64,000 nt of DNA, taken from the NCBI RefSeq assembly GCF_030272615.1, contig NC_081410.1, positions 185,303,619-185,367,618 of the forward strand, given 5' to 3'. The notes under the pieces were generated by a model. The model had not been told where the DNA came from. It did no database searches and saw only the letters and a program-made list of their open reading frames with translations. Position 1 is the stretch's first letter. Each line of letters starts with the position of its first letter. A program made the translations under genes and the position numbers. This DNA comes from Cryptomeria japonica. Taxonomy: Eukaryota; Streptophyta; Pinopsida; Cupressales; Cupressaceae. Shown one piece after another: positions 11,472 to 23,894 of the stretch.

Positions 11472-13034
11472 ATCCTTACCTTAATTTCATCTCTTTTTCC
11501 ATGTCCTTATCCTACCAACGTCTTTGAGCATACTTTTAAAGGTCATGCTCCATTTTTTTCAAGGCTACTATCCAAAAAAAAAAGACACTTGAGTCCTTCT
11601 TCCATCCCCTATCATGTGTCCATCTTCTCTTGAAAAAGTCAAAATACAAAAAAAAAAAGTGAGAAAAAAAAGAAAAAGAAAAAAAAAAAAGTAAAGCAAA
11701 AATAATTCATCCACTAGTGAAAACCTGGCAAACAGGCACCTTGGGCAAGTACTGTGATGAAAACCTAGCAAACAGGTGTCATGCATAATCTATGAACTTC
11801 TTGCATACCGTATTTGGGGACAGGTTTTATCCTATCATATCCTTTTGTCCTTCATTGTTCCATTATCCTATCGAACCCCTGTCATTACCCTTCATATCCT
11901 ATTGTCCCTCATGTCGAGTTTCCTTTCCTCCTTTGATATTGACAAGGCTGAGGATCTTAATGAGCATCATGCATCTTATTTGCAGCTTTTAGTCCATCAT
12001 AGCTTTTGGTCTTTATCCATTTGCTTATTATAACCTTTCATCCATATTCCCTAGCTTATTGCAACTTTCTGCCACTATCCTGTATCCTATCCCGACCTTC
12101 AGTCCATGTCCCTTATCCATTCTTGGTCTTGCTTATCCTATCCATGTCTTATCACTATCCATACCCCCTTTTTCATTCCTTGATCTTGATCTGACATAAG
12201 GACGCAAAATTTAAACATAGTTTCAAAAACCTCTTGACATGTCCCTCATGCCATGTTCCTGCTTTACATTGTCATATCCAGTCTCTTGTCCCATCACACA
12301 ATAGGCCTTGAAAATTGCATCCATATTGTCTCCATGATAAAAGGCCTTTGTCTTCCCTCTATCCACCAACATTTCAGAAAGCCTACTTATTCACCTATCA
12401 TATTCCTTGCCTTGCTAGACACTGGGGGCAAAATCATAAAAATTGAAAAATGTCTTGAAATAATCCCTAAAAAAATCAAATAATGTCCTGAAAAAATCCC
12501 AAAAAAATCATATAATGTCCTGAAAAAAATCCAAAAAAAATCCCTAAAAATCAAATAATGTCCTGAAAAAATCCTTAAAAAGTCAAATAAAGTCCTGAAA
12601 AACGAACAAAAAAATTGTAAAAAAACTCGAAATTCCTACAAAGTGAAAATATCAAAATCCAAAAATAATTTCTTTGGCATTTTGCATTTTGTCAATAAAT
12701 GGTCCCCTTTGTGCATAGATAGATCGCTGAGCATACCTCCAACAACAATCAATCAAACATTGTGCTTCAATGAAATCACGCATTAACAGATAAACTGTTC
12801 GACCAAGCAAGCATTCAACCTGGTCACAGTTGTCACATCAATCAAAATAGCATCAACATCATTACCATTGGTCCTTGTCAACATTATCATGGGTCTTATA
12901 CAGGGTGTGGTATACTCAAAACCAGACTGTGTCCTATCTTCGACGGGGTACTGCATTCCCTGAAATCAGACAGCATGATCATTCTTGTTTTCCACTTTTG
13001 ACAATGACGATCAGACTGTTTGTTTGACTTGGTT
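11472..13034 (+). other. 3' region of element B before the copia C insertion
   Basis: No gene seen. It holds an A-rich tract (11572-11700), a 40-bp direct repeat with GAAAACCTGGCAAACAGG (11719 and 11759), a possible internal purine tract ACTGGGGGCAAAATC (12421), TCATATCC-rich low-complexity sequence, and an A-rich tandem repeat at 12440-12605. Confidence 0.5.
12440..12605 (+). repeat. A-rich tandem repeat
   Basis: Four to five imperfect copies of a roughly 30-40 bp unit built on TCAAATAATGTCCTGAAAAA followed by ATCCC. Copy length varies in the A runs. Confidence 0.8.
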
Positions 13035-13039
13035 GAATT

Positions 13040-14095
13040 TGTAGGTCCCAGAGACAACTAAGAGGGGGGGGTGAATCAGTTGTCAAATAAATTCAAACCA
13101 AAATCTTATTAACCAACATAATGCTTAATATCGGTAAGACAGTTAAGTATGCTGGTAAACAGTGTTAATAGAAAATTAATATACTGGTAAGATTTAATGC
13201 ATGAAACATAAACATAAAGTCATCCACAACACATGACACCAATATTTGTATGTGGAAACCTTGTAAGGGGAAAAAGCACGGTGGGAAACCTTACCCACAA
13301 TCAGATGATACTACTGCAAATAGTAAGTGTACAAAGAGGGGTCTACACATGCAGAAAGGCCAACAACCTAGTGCTCACTGCTCAATCACAAATGGGAGTC
13401 ACACTGACTACAGTTGGATGGTTAAATCCAATGAGAATGTACTGCACAAAATAGCATCTTCATATGCTAGATTCAGTACCGGTGCAATGCTGATATGCTT
13501 CTACAAAAACCTAACTTCACCTTCAAATGATGTCTTCATGTATATCCCTACTTGATCTCGCATATATCCTTCCTTAAATCTTTTTTGCATTGCACACTTG
13601 ATCTTACAAATAAGATCTTACATTTATACCATACCCTAAGACCAATTTTAGTAGGTCGGCTCTACAAGATATTACAATAAAAACATTTACAAATAATACA
13701 ATATCCAATGCAATAACCGATTGAACATGTCGGCTTAATGCATTTACAACAATAATAAATCATCTCCATAGCGCACCATACTGATCTGGAAAAGATAAAC
13801 TTGTCGGTGTAACCCTAGATAACCTAGACCTATTTGCTAGTAAAAGCAAATATGCAAATGAGAATATACCAATGATTATTACTTCAAAGTAAGGTGTCCA
13901 TATGATGTCTTCGACATTACCAAGTGTCTTCCATGTCATTTCAGGTACCAATGAACATTATATCCTGCTAGTTAGCCATATACTGGTAACTGTTTGCATA
14001 GTTTACTGTTTGCCAGTGAATGTTGCTGGATCTCCAAAGTAGGTGAATTTAGCAGGTGTTGACATCAATGACAAAACCATACCAAAATGCCAACA
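13040..14095 (-). repeat. 3' LTR of copia C
   Basis: 1056 bp, TGTAGGTCCCAGAG to AATGCCAACA on the plus strand. It carries the AGAGGGGGGGGTGAATCAG box, the TATGTGGAAACC...GGGGAAAAAG block near 13250, and a minus-strand TATAAAT at 13622-13628. Confidence 0.95.
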
Positions 14096-14483
14096 ATCTC
14101 CCCCTTTGGCATTGATGGCAACACAAGATGGAAAAACCATCAAAGTGCCAAAACTGAAATGTTAAGTACAAAAATCAACAATCTCCATTTCTCCCCCTGG
14201 GAGTAATATGTGTTTATTCAAAGATTTATTTTCAATACCAATCTCTCATACCAATCTCTCCTCAAAAAGATAATGCATTTTTCATATATCTTTCCTTAAT
14301 GTTTTTCCATATATCTCTCCCCCTTTGACATCAAATGCCAAAGTCACAAAAAGTCAAGTTCATACAAAATACCAACCAAGTCAATATACCAACTACTCCC
14401 CCTGGGAGGTAGCTTCCTCATCAAATACCAGAATAAAAGATTTGTCCATTTATTTCTGTCAGTTGATGACAATCATCAACTAT
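14096..14483 (-). other. PPT and 3' untranslated region of copia C
   Basis: The PPT reads GCCAAAGGGGGAGAT on the minus strand (14096-14110). Further GGGGGAG boxes sit near 14191, 14317 and 14395. The one at 14317 follows TTTGATGTCAAA-like sequence. No coding sequence. Confidence 0.85.
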
Positions 14484-16610
14484 CTAAGTCTCTATCGGTG
14501 GAGGTAAGACTGTGAGCTGATCTCTGAGATACTCAAAAGTTTCCTTAGGCAAAGGTTTTGTGAAAATATCTGCAAGCTGTTCTTTAGTATTCACATAAAC
14601 CAGTTTTATCTCCTCTTCCTCAACTTTTTCCCTTAGAAAATTTAGTTTGATAGAAACATGTTTTGTTTTAGAATGTAATACTGGATTCTTAGATATATCA
14701 ATTGCTGCAGTGTTATCACAGTATATAGTAATAGGTTCCTTGCATTTTACCTTTATGTCTTTCAACATTTTCTTAAGCCAAAGTACCTGTGTACAGTTTG
14801 TTGCTACTGCAACATATTCTGATTCTATTGTTGATAAAGATGTACAACTCTATTTCTTACTTAACCAAGAAATTAATCTCTTTCCAAGAAAGAATGCTCC
14901 TCCAGTGGTGCTTTTTCTATTATCCACATCTCCTACCCAATTTGCATCTATGTATGCATATAGATCAAAATTTTCATCTTTAGGATACCATAATCCAAGA
15001 TTTGTTGTGCCTTGTAAGTACTGGAAAATCCTTTTTACTGTTGATTCATGATTTTCCCTAGGCTTACTCTGAAATATAGAAACTATACATACTACATTCA
15101 TAATGTCAGGTCTGGTTTGTGTCAAATACAGTAAACCTCCTATCATAGATTTGTATCTAGTTGGATTAATAGGTGTAGATTCATCCCTTTGAGATAATTT
15201 GTCATTTGTAGTCATAGGTGTTCTTACCGGTTTAGAGTTCTCCATCCCAAATTTCTTAAGTAGTTCTTTCAAGTACTTAGATTGACTAAAAAATATGCCT
15301 TTATCAGTCTGTAAAATCTGCAATCCTAAAAAGAATTTTATTTCTCCGATCATAGACATTTCAAATTCATGCTGCATTTTAAGAGAAAATTCATTACATA
15401 ATCCATCTTCTCCGCCAAAGATTATATCATCAACAAATACTTCCATAATCAAGATGTCATCATTAGTTACTTTGTAATATAAATTGCTATCTGCATTTCC
15501 TTTAGTAAAACCAATCTTTAAAAGATACTTATCCGATCTTGTATACCAAGCTCTTGGAGCTTGTTTTAATTTATACAGAGCTTTTCTTAATTTGCAAACC
15601 ATATTATTGTCATCTGTCAAAGAAAATCCATTAGGTTGTTCAATGTAGACTTCTTCAAGATCTCCATTCAAAAATGCGCATTTAATATCCATTTGGTAAA
15701 CTTTGTAATCCTTGTGAGTTGCAAAGGCCAAGAATAATCTAACTGCCTCAATTCTGGCTATCGGTGCAAAGGTTTCATTGTAATCAACTCCTTCTTTCTG
15801 AGAATATCCCTTACACACTAGTCTTGCTTTATTTCTGACAACCTTACCATCTTCATTGAGTTTGTTTCTAAATACCCATTTGGTTCCAATTACATTTTTA
15901 TTTTCAGGCTGGGGAACTAATGTCCAAGCATTATTTTTCTCAATTTGTCCTAGTTCTTCTTCCATAGCTTTAATCCAAAATTTATCTTCACATACCTCAT
16001 TGATAGATAATGGTTCAATTTGAGAAATAAGACATACCTCTTCATTAGCCAATCTTCCTCTTGTCATGACTCCTTTAAATTTGCTTCCAATTATCTGATC
16101 TTCAGAATGATTCAGTCTTACATACCGGGGTGTCTTAGTCTGTTGTTATTCTTCAATTACTATGGAATCCTCTGATGATATCGGAGTAACTGGATCATCA
16201 TTCTATACTGGTGGATTTACTGTTGGTTCATTTGTCATAATTTCTGTTACCGGTTTAGAGTCTATATACCTTGAAGTTCCTTTGAATTGTTCATCAATCT
16301 TTACATTTGTACTTTCAACAATTTTTTGTAATCTTTTATTAAAACATCTATAAGCTTTACTCTTAGATGAATAACCAAGAAATATTCCTTCATCACTTCT
16401 AGGATCAAACTTGCCAATATACTCATCTCTACTAATATAACATTTACTCCCAAAAATTTTGAAATACTTAAGAGTAGGAATATTACCAAACCATAGTTCA
16501 TGAGGGGTCTTATTGGTTTCACCTTTGATGTGAACTTTGTTGAATGTATAGACAACAGTGCTTACTGCCACTCTCCAGTACACATGTGGTAGATTTGCTT
16601 CTGATAACAT
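14484..16610 (-). pseudogene. Copia C, C-terminal integrase, reverse transcriptase and RNase H
   Basis: Read on the minus strand. Integrase C-terminal text comes first (YWRVAVSTVVYTFNKVHIKG, then KTPHELWFG), then the [54 protein letters not shown] (first catalytic Asp), LKQAPRAWY, and FVDDIIFGG for the catalytic Asp pair. RNase H follows with [16 protein letters not shown] and, after a TAG at 14850-14852 (where relatives have Gln in KKQSCTS), the block CDNTAAIDISKNPVLHSKTK up to 14484. Stops also fall near 16203 and 16150, again at sites consistent with Gln codons. The enzyme copied RNA into cDNA in cytoplasmic particles. Confidence 0.95.
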
Positions 16611-18635
16611 ACTTCTTGCTGCATCAAAAATAGTTTTGTTCTTCCTTTCAACAATTCCATTCTATTGTGGTGTCCGAGGTGATGATAACTGTCTTTTGAT
16701 TCCATTTACTTCACAGAATGTATTAAAATCTCTAGATGTGAATTCTCCTCCTTGATTTGATCTTAAACATTTAATTTTCTTACCGGTTTCATTTTCAACC
16801 ATTGCTTTGAATAATTTGAACTTCCTAAGTGCTTCTGATTTTTCTCTGAGAAAAGTAACCCAACACATTCTAGAATAATCATCAATAATTAGCATGAAAT
16901 ATCTATCACCTTGTAAGCTTTTAGTTCTAGCTGGACCACATAAATCGGTGTGAATTAAATCAAGAGCATTATTGGATTTTTCTGGAATACTTTTAAAACT
17001 ATCTCTAGCCTGTTTTCCAAATTGACATTCCTTGCAAATTGTATTATGAGGTTTCACAGTTTTAGGTAGATCTCTAACTGCCTTAGAAGTACTGATTTTT
17101 ACCATGTAATCAAAATTTACATGACATATTCTTTTATGCCATGGCCAACTTTCATCTATATGTGCAATTAAGCATGCCTTTTCACTATTATTCAAATGAA
17201 AGATATTACCTCTAGTTTGATTACCGGTTGCAATGTCCAAACTAGTTCTATTCATGATTTTGCATTTTCCATTTTTAAATTGTAACTGAAAACCTTTCTC
17301 AACTAATTGACCAACACTTAAAAGATTATGTTTTAATCCTTCAACATAGTAGACATTGTCAGTGTTATGTTTACCATCAAGAGATAGTGAACCCTTACCT
17401 TTGATTGAATAGGCTTTGTCATCTCCGAATCTCACTAAACCTCCATTGTATTCTTGAAAGTTCAAGAATTTACCTTTGTCTCCAGTCATGTGATGTGAGC
17501 ATCCCGAGTCAATAATCCATTCATCCTTTGATTCAACTTTAGCTGCAAGGGCTTGTTCTACCGGTTGAGCAATAAGTACCGGTTGATCTTCTATTATAGC
17601 AACAAAGACCCATCCGTTGTCTGCTAGATCCTCATCAGAATCATCAGTCACACCTTCATCAGCAATGTAACAAGATTTATCTTTGTTTTTCTTAAATCTG
17701 TATATCTGATATTCAGGATTAGGTTTGTATGTCCTTCTAGCTTCTTCTCTTAGTCTAGCATGTCTATCAGGGCATCTTGAAGCCATATGAGCAATCTTAT
17801 TGCAGTTGAAACATTTAAAGGGTGCTTTACCTTCATACTTACTTCCAATTGGACCTTTTGGCATTTTTCTTGCAAATAGTGTTTCAAGTTCTTCAAGCTC
17901 TTCATTCTCCTTCTTGGTTTCTTCAAGTTCTCTTACATAGAAGGCTCTGTAGTCTGATTTGTCAAAAGATGTAGCAGATGATGTTGATGCTTTGAAGGCC
18001 AAATCAGTTTTTATAGTAGCAACAGGACCAAATTCCTCAATTTCAAAAGCTGAAAGTTTTCCAATTAATGTATCCCTAGTTACTGATGTATTAGGCATTG
18101 TTCTTAACTCATTTATAGCAGTAACCTTCATTTTATATGCTGGTGGCAAACCTCTTAAGATTTTTGAAACAATCTCATCTTCACTCAAGGTTCCTCCACA
18201 ACATTTGATACCTAAAACAATTTCATTTACTCTTTCCATAAATGCAGAAATCCTTTCATCTTCTTCCATTTTCAGATGTTCATACCTGACTCAGAAGCTT
18301 TCAAGTTTTACAATTTTGACTATGGAATCCCCTTCATTCAGTGTTTCCAAATGATCCCAAATAGCTTTTGCAGTGGATCTATCTAATAATCCCATGATTT
18401 GTTGATCTGATAATGCGCTCAAAAGTGCTTCTCTTGCTTTGCAATCATTTTCTTCATCTTTAGCTAAAGTAATGGGATCAGTTTGACCAGCTACAGCAGT
18501 AGTATAACCATTCTTAGTAAATTCCCAGATGTATTTACCAATGCAATTCAGATGTGTCTCCATTCTGATTTTCCATATCCCATAGTTGGTTCCATCAAGT
18601 TTAGGACTATTCTTTCTGAAATAATTAGTAGACAT
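16611..18635 (-). pseudogene. Copia C, gag, protease and integrase
   Basis: Gag starts MSTNYFRKNSPKLDGTNYGI (18635). A TGA near 18289 stands where element F has CGA (Arg). The frame resumes with MEEDERISAFMERVNEI, the zinc knuckle CFNCNKIAHMASRC, the protease site WIIDSGCSHHM, the GAG-pre-integrase block (HNLLSVGQL, CKECQFGKQA) and the integrase core HTDLCGPARTK. The second catalytic Asp of integrase is Asn (RSNQGGEF, against RSDQGGEF in F). A TAG follows PRTPQ. The protein is thus broken at several points and the integrase core is mutated. Confidence 0.95.
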
Positions 18636-18678
18636 TGGATCTCCTCAAATTGTTAAACTTCTCCAAAAAGAGAACTAG

Positions 18679-18690
18679 GCTTTGATACCA
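18679..18690 (-). promoter_or_regulatory. primer binding site of copia C
   Basis: The minus strand reads TGGTATCAAAGC, one change from the iMet-type TGGTATCAGAGC. It lies two bases from the LTR at 18693. Confidence 0.9.
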
Positions 18691-18692
18691 AT

Positions 18693-19733
18693 TGTAGGTC
18701 CCAAAGACAACTGAGAGGGGGGGGTGAATCAATTGTCAAATAAATTCAAACCAAAATCTTATTAACCAACTTAATGCTTAATACAAGTAAGACAGTTAAG
18801 TATGCCGGTAAACAGTGTTAATAGAAAATTGCTATATCGGTAAGATTTAATGCATGAAACATAAACATAAAGTCATCCACAACACATGACACCAATATTT
18901 GTACGTGGAAACCCTGTAAGGGGAAAAACCATGGTGGGAAACCTTACCCACAATCAGATGATACTACTACAGATAGTAAGTGTACAAAGAGGGGTCTGCA
19001 CATGTAGAAAGGCCAACAGCCTAGAGCTCACTGCTCAATCACAAATGGGAGTCACACTGACTACAGTTGGATGGTTAAATCCAATGAGAATGTACTACAC
19101 AAAATAGCATCTTCATATGTTGGATTCAGTACCAGTGTAATGCTGTTATGCTTCTACAAAAACCTAACTTCACCTTCAAATGATGTTTTCGTGTATATCC
19201 CTTCTTGATCTCACATATATCCTTCTTTAAATCTTTTTCGCATTACACACTTGATCTTACAAATAAGATCTTACATTTATACCATACCCTAAGACCAATT
19301 TTAGTAGGTTGGCTCTATAAGATATTACAGTAAAAACATTTTACAAATAGTACAATATCCGATGCAATAACCGATTGAACATGTCAGCTTAATGCATTTA
19401 CAACAATAATAAATCATCTCCATAGCGCGCCATGCTGATCTGGAAAAGATAAACCTACTGGTGTAACCCTAGATAACCTGGACCTATTTGCCGGTAAAAG
19501 AAAATATGCAAATGAGAATATACCAATGATTATTACTTCAAAGTAAGGTGTCCATATGATGTCTTCGACATTACCAAGTGTCTTCCATGTCATTTTAGGT
19601 ACTGGTGAACATTATATCCTGTCGGTTAGCCATATACCGATAACTGTTTGCTGGTGAATGTTGCTGGATCTCCAAAGTAGGTGAATTTAGTAGGTGTTGA
19701 CATCAATGACAAAACCATACCAAAATACCAACA
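18693..19733 (-). repeat. 5' LTR of copia C
   Basis: 1041 bp, the partner of 13040-14095, ending AATACCAACA and followed by the target duplication GAATT. Confidence 0.95.
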
Positions 19734-19738
19734 GAATT

Positions 19739-20537
19739 TGTGCATCTTATCTTTTTACTGATTTATCTTTGGCTTTGATCATGTTCCTATGTTGCTTGAT
19801 GATGTCACTAAGTGATTTAGAGTGACCGGGATGGTTCATGGTCCCTTTCCTTTTTTGTTGTGTTTTCTATTTGTGGAATGTTTGTCACAAACTGGGGCAA
19901 CTATATCATTAGGTGTCTGTGATAAGTACGTTCACTTTGTGAATGCCACATAGACCTCGACCCTTGATGTATGCACCCTAGGATGCTTCACTCATTCCTT
20001 GTGTGCGATGTGTCTGTCTTTTGCAAAAGGGGTTGCGTTCCAGCTCTGGCCTTCAATGCCATGATGCTGCATCTGCTTTGCTACATTAAATAAAGGTTCT
20101 CACCTACTTATGTGTATTTTTGAAAGCAAGTTTTCCTTCATCTCTAATTGTCCTCTGTCTAATTTCTGCTTACTAACATTTCTTCCGTCAGTCTTGGCAG
20201 TCCGTTCGGTCCAGTGCAAATGAACTCTTTTCCTTCTCCTTGTCTCCTATATAGATCTTTGTCAGTACCTAGATGGATGTGCATGCTCTCCATCTTATGA
20301 TGGTTGTGGTCTTTTGTGCCTTCCACTGCTTGTCCTTTGTGCATCCGACCTTTGATTTTTGATCCGTTCGAACCTATCGTCTTCTGTCATTCTTATCGAT
20401 CACTTGGCCTCTTTTCTGGATTTTTTTGGCCAATTCCTCGAGGGGGCATGCATATGTCATTGTTATTGTGTGGGGCATTTTCATTATTGTTCTTTGAAAC
20501 AACACTTAGAATCGCATTGTCTCAAAGAGGGGCAAAA
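19739..20537 (+). other. 3' end of element B internal region with polypurine tract
   Basis: Continuation of B after copia C. No coding frame is recognised. The segment ends CTCAAAGAGGGGCAAAA (20521-20537), a purine tract directly before the 3' LTR that would prime plus-strand synthesis. Confidence 0.65.
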
Positions 20538-21885
20538 TGTAGACATCTAAAAATGGTCAATGCTTGTGGATTAATACTTTAACATTTCCGCATTGCCTTA
20601 TTTTAGGGTTCTTGCATCGCATTAACATTTCTTCTATGTTGCGCACTTGGTCTTTATCATTTGCAAGCATCGAGTCCTTCTTCTACATTCCTCATTTTTC
20701 TCACTTTCGAATTAGGTCTTGTGGATAGCAATCTTCAGTAATGATTTTGTTCGATCTTTGTCCTTGTCAATCTTGTCATTTTGTGATCGATTCGTCATCG
20801 ATCCTTGTCCTTGTCAATCTTGTCATTTTGCAATCGATTCATCATCGATCCTTGTCCTTTTCAATCATGTCAATTTGGATCGATTAGTCATTGTTCCTCG
20901 TCAATTGGCACCTATCAATTTGATCTCCTTGTCAATCTTGGTCAATTTGTTATTGATTTTTGTCAACCACTATCAATCATTTATCAACATTGGTCCTTTA
21001 TGAATTAGAATCATGATCGAACCTACATTAATTTCTTGTTGTCTTGACCTAATTCCTTGTCCTCTTATTTCTATGGTTTTATGATTTGTTCATTTAATCC
21101 TTTTCTTCTTCTTTGTGGGCTAAATAAATCTATTTATTTAGTCCTAGGTCTCTTTTCATGAATTAATTAATGGATGAAAACCTATTAATTAATTCACCTA
21201 ATTTCTATTTCATCTTTTTCCTCAATTTTCTAATTTGCTAATTTCTCCTAATTCCTAATTTTTATTTCTCCTATTTTCTTTAATTTTTCTAATATTTCCT
21301 CTACTTTCATTCCCTCATTTTCTCCTATGTTTATGCTTCCATTTGTCATAAGTTGTCATACATCTTGCATAGCAACTTGCCATAATTTGTGCATAATTTG
21401 TCATACACCTTGCATAGAAAGTTGCCATAATTTGTGCATAATTTGTCATACACCTTGCATAGAAAGTGTCACACATTTGTCATAATCTTGCCATTCTTGA
21501 TTTGAATTTCCTTTCAAATCTCTTCATGCTAATCTTGTCCTCTCTCCAATTTGTCTATAAATTGGATGATTTTCTTCAATGAAAGAATCAATCAATCACA
21601 TTTTCGAGTAACCTTATGCTGTGAATTTCATCTTTCAACAACTTGCTTTCCACTTGCATTTTGCACTTGTAGGTGAGATCCACATCAAATTTGAAGGTGA
21701 AAGAAGAACAATGGAGCCACATGAAGGAGATATTTGCATCAATTTGCTTCAATTTCATTTGATTTTAATATCTTGTCTTTATGTCTTCATTGATTGGATT
21801 GGGATTGCTTTCATAGCAGCTTTAGGTTTTGTGGTTGTCCTAATTGCTATTTGTTTTGATGATTTTCAATTTCCTGATCTACAAC
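20538..21885 (+). repeat. 3' LTR of element B
   Basis: 1348 bp, the partner of 5052-6384. It has the same 54-bp and 45-bp internal repeats and the TATAAAT box at 21556-21562. It differs by scattered substitutions and a short insertion near 21650. Confidence 0.92.
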
Positions 21886-22143
21886 TGCATTATGGAGTTT
21901 CTTCTTCTCTAGGATACTAAACTCTGGTTTGATCTTTTTGTCTTTGCCGCAAAATAAACCTAACTAGGTGTGAATAGCTAAAGTCCCTAGGTCTTTTATT
22001 TTGCAATCAATATCATTTGAAATTCCCGCTTCAACTATAACTCCAGCCAGAACTTGTGATAAGGCATTATATTTGGACTTCCTCTGAATAAAACTTTCCG
22101 ACTCTATGGATGTACTAGAACTGGTATGAGATCTGAAAGCCAT
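21886..22143 (-). pseudogene. Element A ORF2, N-terminal part
   Basis: An ATG at 22143 opens a minus-strand frame beginning MAFRSHTSSSTSIESESFIQ, then KYNALSQVLAGVIVEAG. It has one in-frame TAG at 21964-21966 and runs into the B insertion at 21885. Allowing for one copy of the 5-bp duplicated target, the frame continues on the other side at 5046 (VYFLEDF). That joins the two parts as one gene. The product is unrecognised. A 446-bp non-coding spacer separates this start from the ORF1 stop. Confidence 0.65.
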
Positions 22144-22589
22144 TGTTGAGTATTTTCAAGAACATGAAAAATACCTTTACAATGTGAATTTAGGGCTTCC
22201 TGATTCTGCTTCACTTCACTCTTCATCGATTGCCAAATCACCACTTTGAGTTCTCCATGACCACTTGCAAGCTAAATTTGAATCACCTTCAAGATTATTC
22301 AATTTCTTGAAATCTAAGCTCAAATTGCCTTTTCTTTGTTCTACAATTGAAAAACTTCTCTTCGCTTGAAAACAGATAGTGAGAAACGATTTGAAATAGG
22401 CTTTAATACATGTCTCTCACCTATCGCCATTAATGCTCCTCTATTAGGGTGTAAACCCTAAATTGCCTTTTTACCCTTTTAGGTCTTCTGCCAAGCGACA
22501 AGTATCGCATACTGGTTAAGGTCTTGTACTGGTGTAAGCCAGGGGTTCAAAAACATTTTGCCATTTGCTCCCCCTAAGCCTTTTGAGGC
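22144..22589 (-). other. spacer between ORF1 and ORF2 of element A
   Basis: No open frame of note. The minus strand has a GGGGGAG box (CTCCCCCT at 22570-22577) just after the ORF1 stop, like those of the 3' untranslated region. It may act as leader for ORF2 translation or as a splice region; the sequence alone does not decide. Confidence 0.4.
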
Positions 22590-23798
22590 TTAGTTTGCTA
22601 GTTCCGATATTTCCACACTAGGTGCAGAAACTGGTTCCTCTTCCAACATTGTTGGTTTCTTCCTCCAGATTTTGTTCATGTCTGTTTGAACTGTTTCAAC
22701 ATTAATTTCTCCTTCCTGAGTGACCGGTATATCATCAGATATACTTTTTCTGCTTCTGCAGAATCTTGCAACGTGACCCGGTTTGTTGCAGTGATAGCAA
22801 ACCAATCCAGGTGCTCTCCAAGGTCCATTGTTCATATTTCCATTCTTCCTTCTGCATGTAGCTACAATGTCTCCATTTCCATGACAAATCCAACAATTTT
22901 CTCTCCATCTGGTTGTCAGTTGATAACCATTGTTGCTTGACTGATAATTGTAGGCATTGAATCGGTTGGGGTTCCAGTTTACAAAAGATTCTGGACCAGC
23001 TCCTTGGGTCCTCTAAGGATATCTTCTGGTATTGTTCTTGACAGACTTGCATTCAAATGCTCTATGCCCAAACTTGTTGCATGCATAACAATGACCATTG
23101 AACTTATTGGATCTAGGTACATTGTTGATAAAATATGGAAAATTATTGTAGGCTTTGCTTCTACATACATTAGCAGTGTGTCCTTCTTTAAGACAGTTAA
23201 AGCAAACAGGTTTGAATTTTTGCTTACCTTTTCCTTTGAGTGTTGGTTGCTTCTTTGATGCTTCTGCATTTGTACCTAAGCATTCTCCTTCCTCATGTCC
23301 AGAGAAACCAAGACCATTGGTATTCTTTGCCGGTCTAGATGACTCAAGCTTTTGCTCTAGCTTGACAGTACTTTTGCCAAACTTAGCAAGTATTTCCTTT
23401 GACTCAGAGAGTTCTTTGGAAATAGCAGTATTTGTCTCCATTAGACTTGCATTTTTAGAGATGGCTATGTTCAAATCACCTTGCATGTCTTCCTTTTCCA
23501 TTCTACTCTCATGAAGGTGAGCAGTCAGTGCACTAATCTCTTGTTTCGACTTGGAGATCTCATGATCTCTGTCCTTTACCAAATCTTCAGCTTTTCTCCG
23601 GTTCTCAAGCTCTTGACTAAATTGAATAGTTAGTCCTTCCAACTCCTTTCTCAAGTTGGAGTTTGATTCATTAAACTTATTTACTTCCGCTATCATGGCT
23701 TCCATATTAGCTTCATCTTCAGAACTACTTTCAGATAGCTCCATCAGCTTTTCTGCATGTTCTCTCCTTTTTGCTTGAGATGCCTTGTATTTGACCAT
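22590..23798 (-). pseudogene. Element A ORF1: gag-like coiled-coil protein with four zinc knuckles
   Basis: The frame starts at MVKYKASQAKRR (23798). About 170 residues of charged coiled coil come first (heptad-like LRKELEGLTIQFSQELENRR and similar). Zinc knuckles follow: CFNCLKEGHTANVC, CYACNKFGHRAFEC, CWICHGNGDIVATC (His replaced by Asp) and CYHCNKPGHVARFC. One in-frame TAG lies at about 23013-23015, between the second and third knuckles. A usual copia capsid domain is missing: upstream sequence to the PBS is under 100 bp and has stops. It is therefore a nucleocapsid-type RNA-binding protein without a normal capsid part. The E gag remnant at 29931-30568 has the same plan. Confidence 0.8.
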
Positions 23799-23880
23799 AA
23801 GATCATCAATGTTGAGTAAGTTCCCTCAAGGTGTATTCCCCCATATCTCTTTCCAAGTGGTTAAACTTATAGAAAGGTAG

Positions 23881-23892
23881 GCTCTAATACCA
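23881..23892 (-). promoter_or_regulatory. primer binding site of element A (tRNA-iMet type)
   Basis: The minus strand reads TGGTATTAGAGC, one base from the standard TGGTATCAGAGC complementary to initiator tRNA-Met. It lies two bases from the LTR edge. Confidence 0.88.
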
Positions 23893-23894
23893 AT

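Larger units (their letters stand above)
13040..19733 (-). mobile_element. Element C: full-length Ty1/copia retrotransposon
   Basis: LTRs 13040-14095 and 18693-19733, perfect target duplication GAATT (13035-13039 and 19734-19738), PBS and PPT in place, and the complete copia domain order gag-PR-IN-RT-RNase H on the minus strand. By eye the first 245 bp of the two LTRs differ at about 16 sites, mostly transitions. All reading frames are cut by in-frame stops, so it is dead. It is the innermost and therefore youngest element of the nest and is inserted in B. Confidence 0.95.
5052..21885 (+). mobile_element. Element B: large non-autonomous Ty3-like LTR retrotransposon, split by copia C
   Basis: The LTRs at 5052-6384 and 20538-21885 start TGTAGACATC and end GATCTACA, giving a 6-bp TGTAGA/TCTACA inverted terminus. 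The flanking 5-mers are ACTGT and ACTGC, a one-base-decayed target duplication. The PBS is of tRNA-Trp type and the PPT is AAAGAGGGGCAAAA. About 7.5 kb of internal sequence remains without C. It contains a 31-bp tandem array, a Gln-rich coiled-coil frame and an unrecognised 629-residue frame. No protease, RT or integrase motif is present on either strand. It inserted into ORF2 of A. Confidence 0.85.

Noticed and set aside
23881-23892. Possible tRNA gene fragments at the iMet- and Trp-complementary sites
   Set aside because: Only 12-18 bp match, always next to LTR edges; these are primer binding sites.
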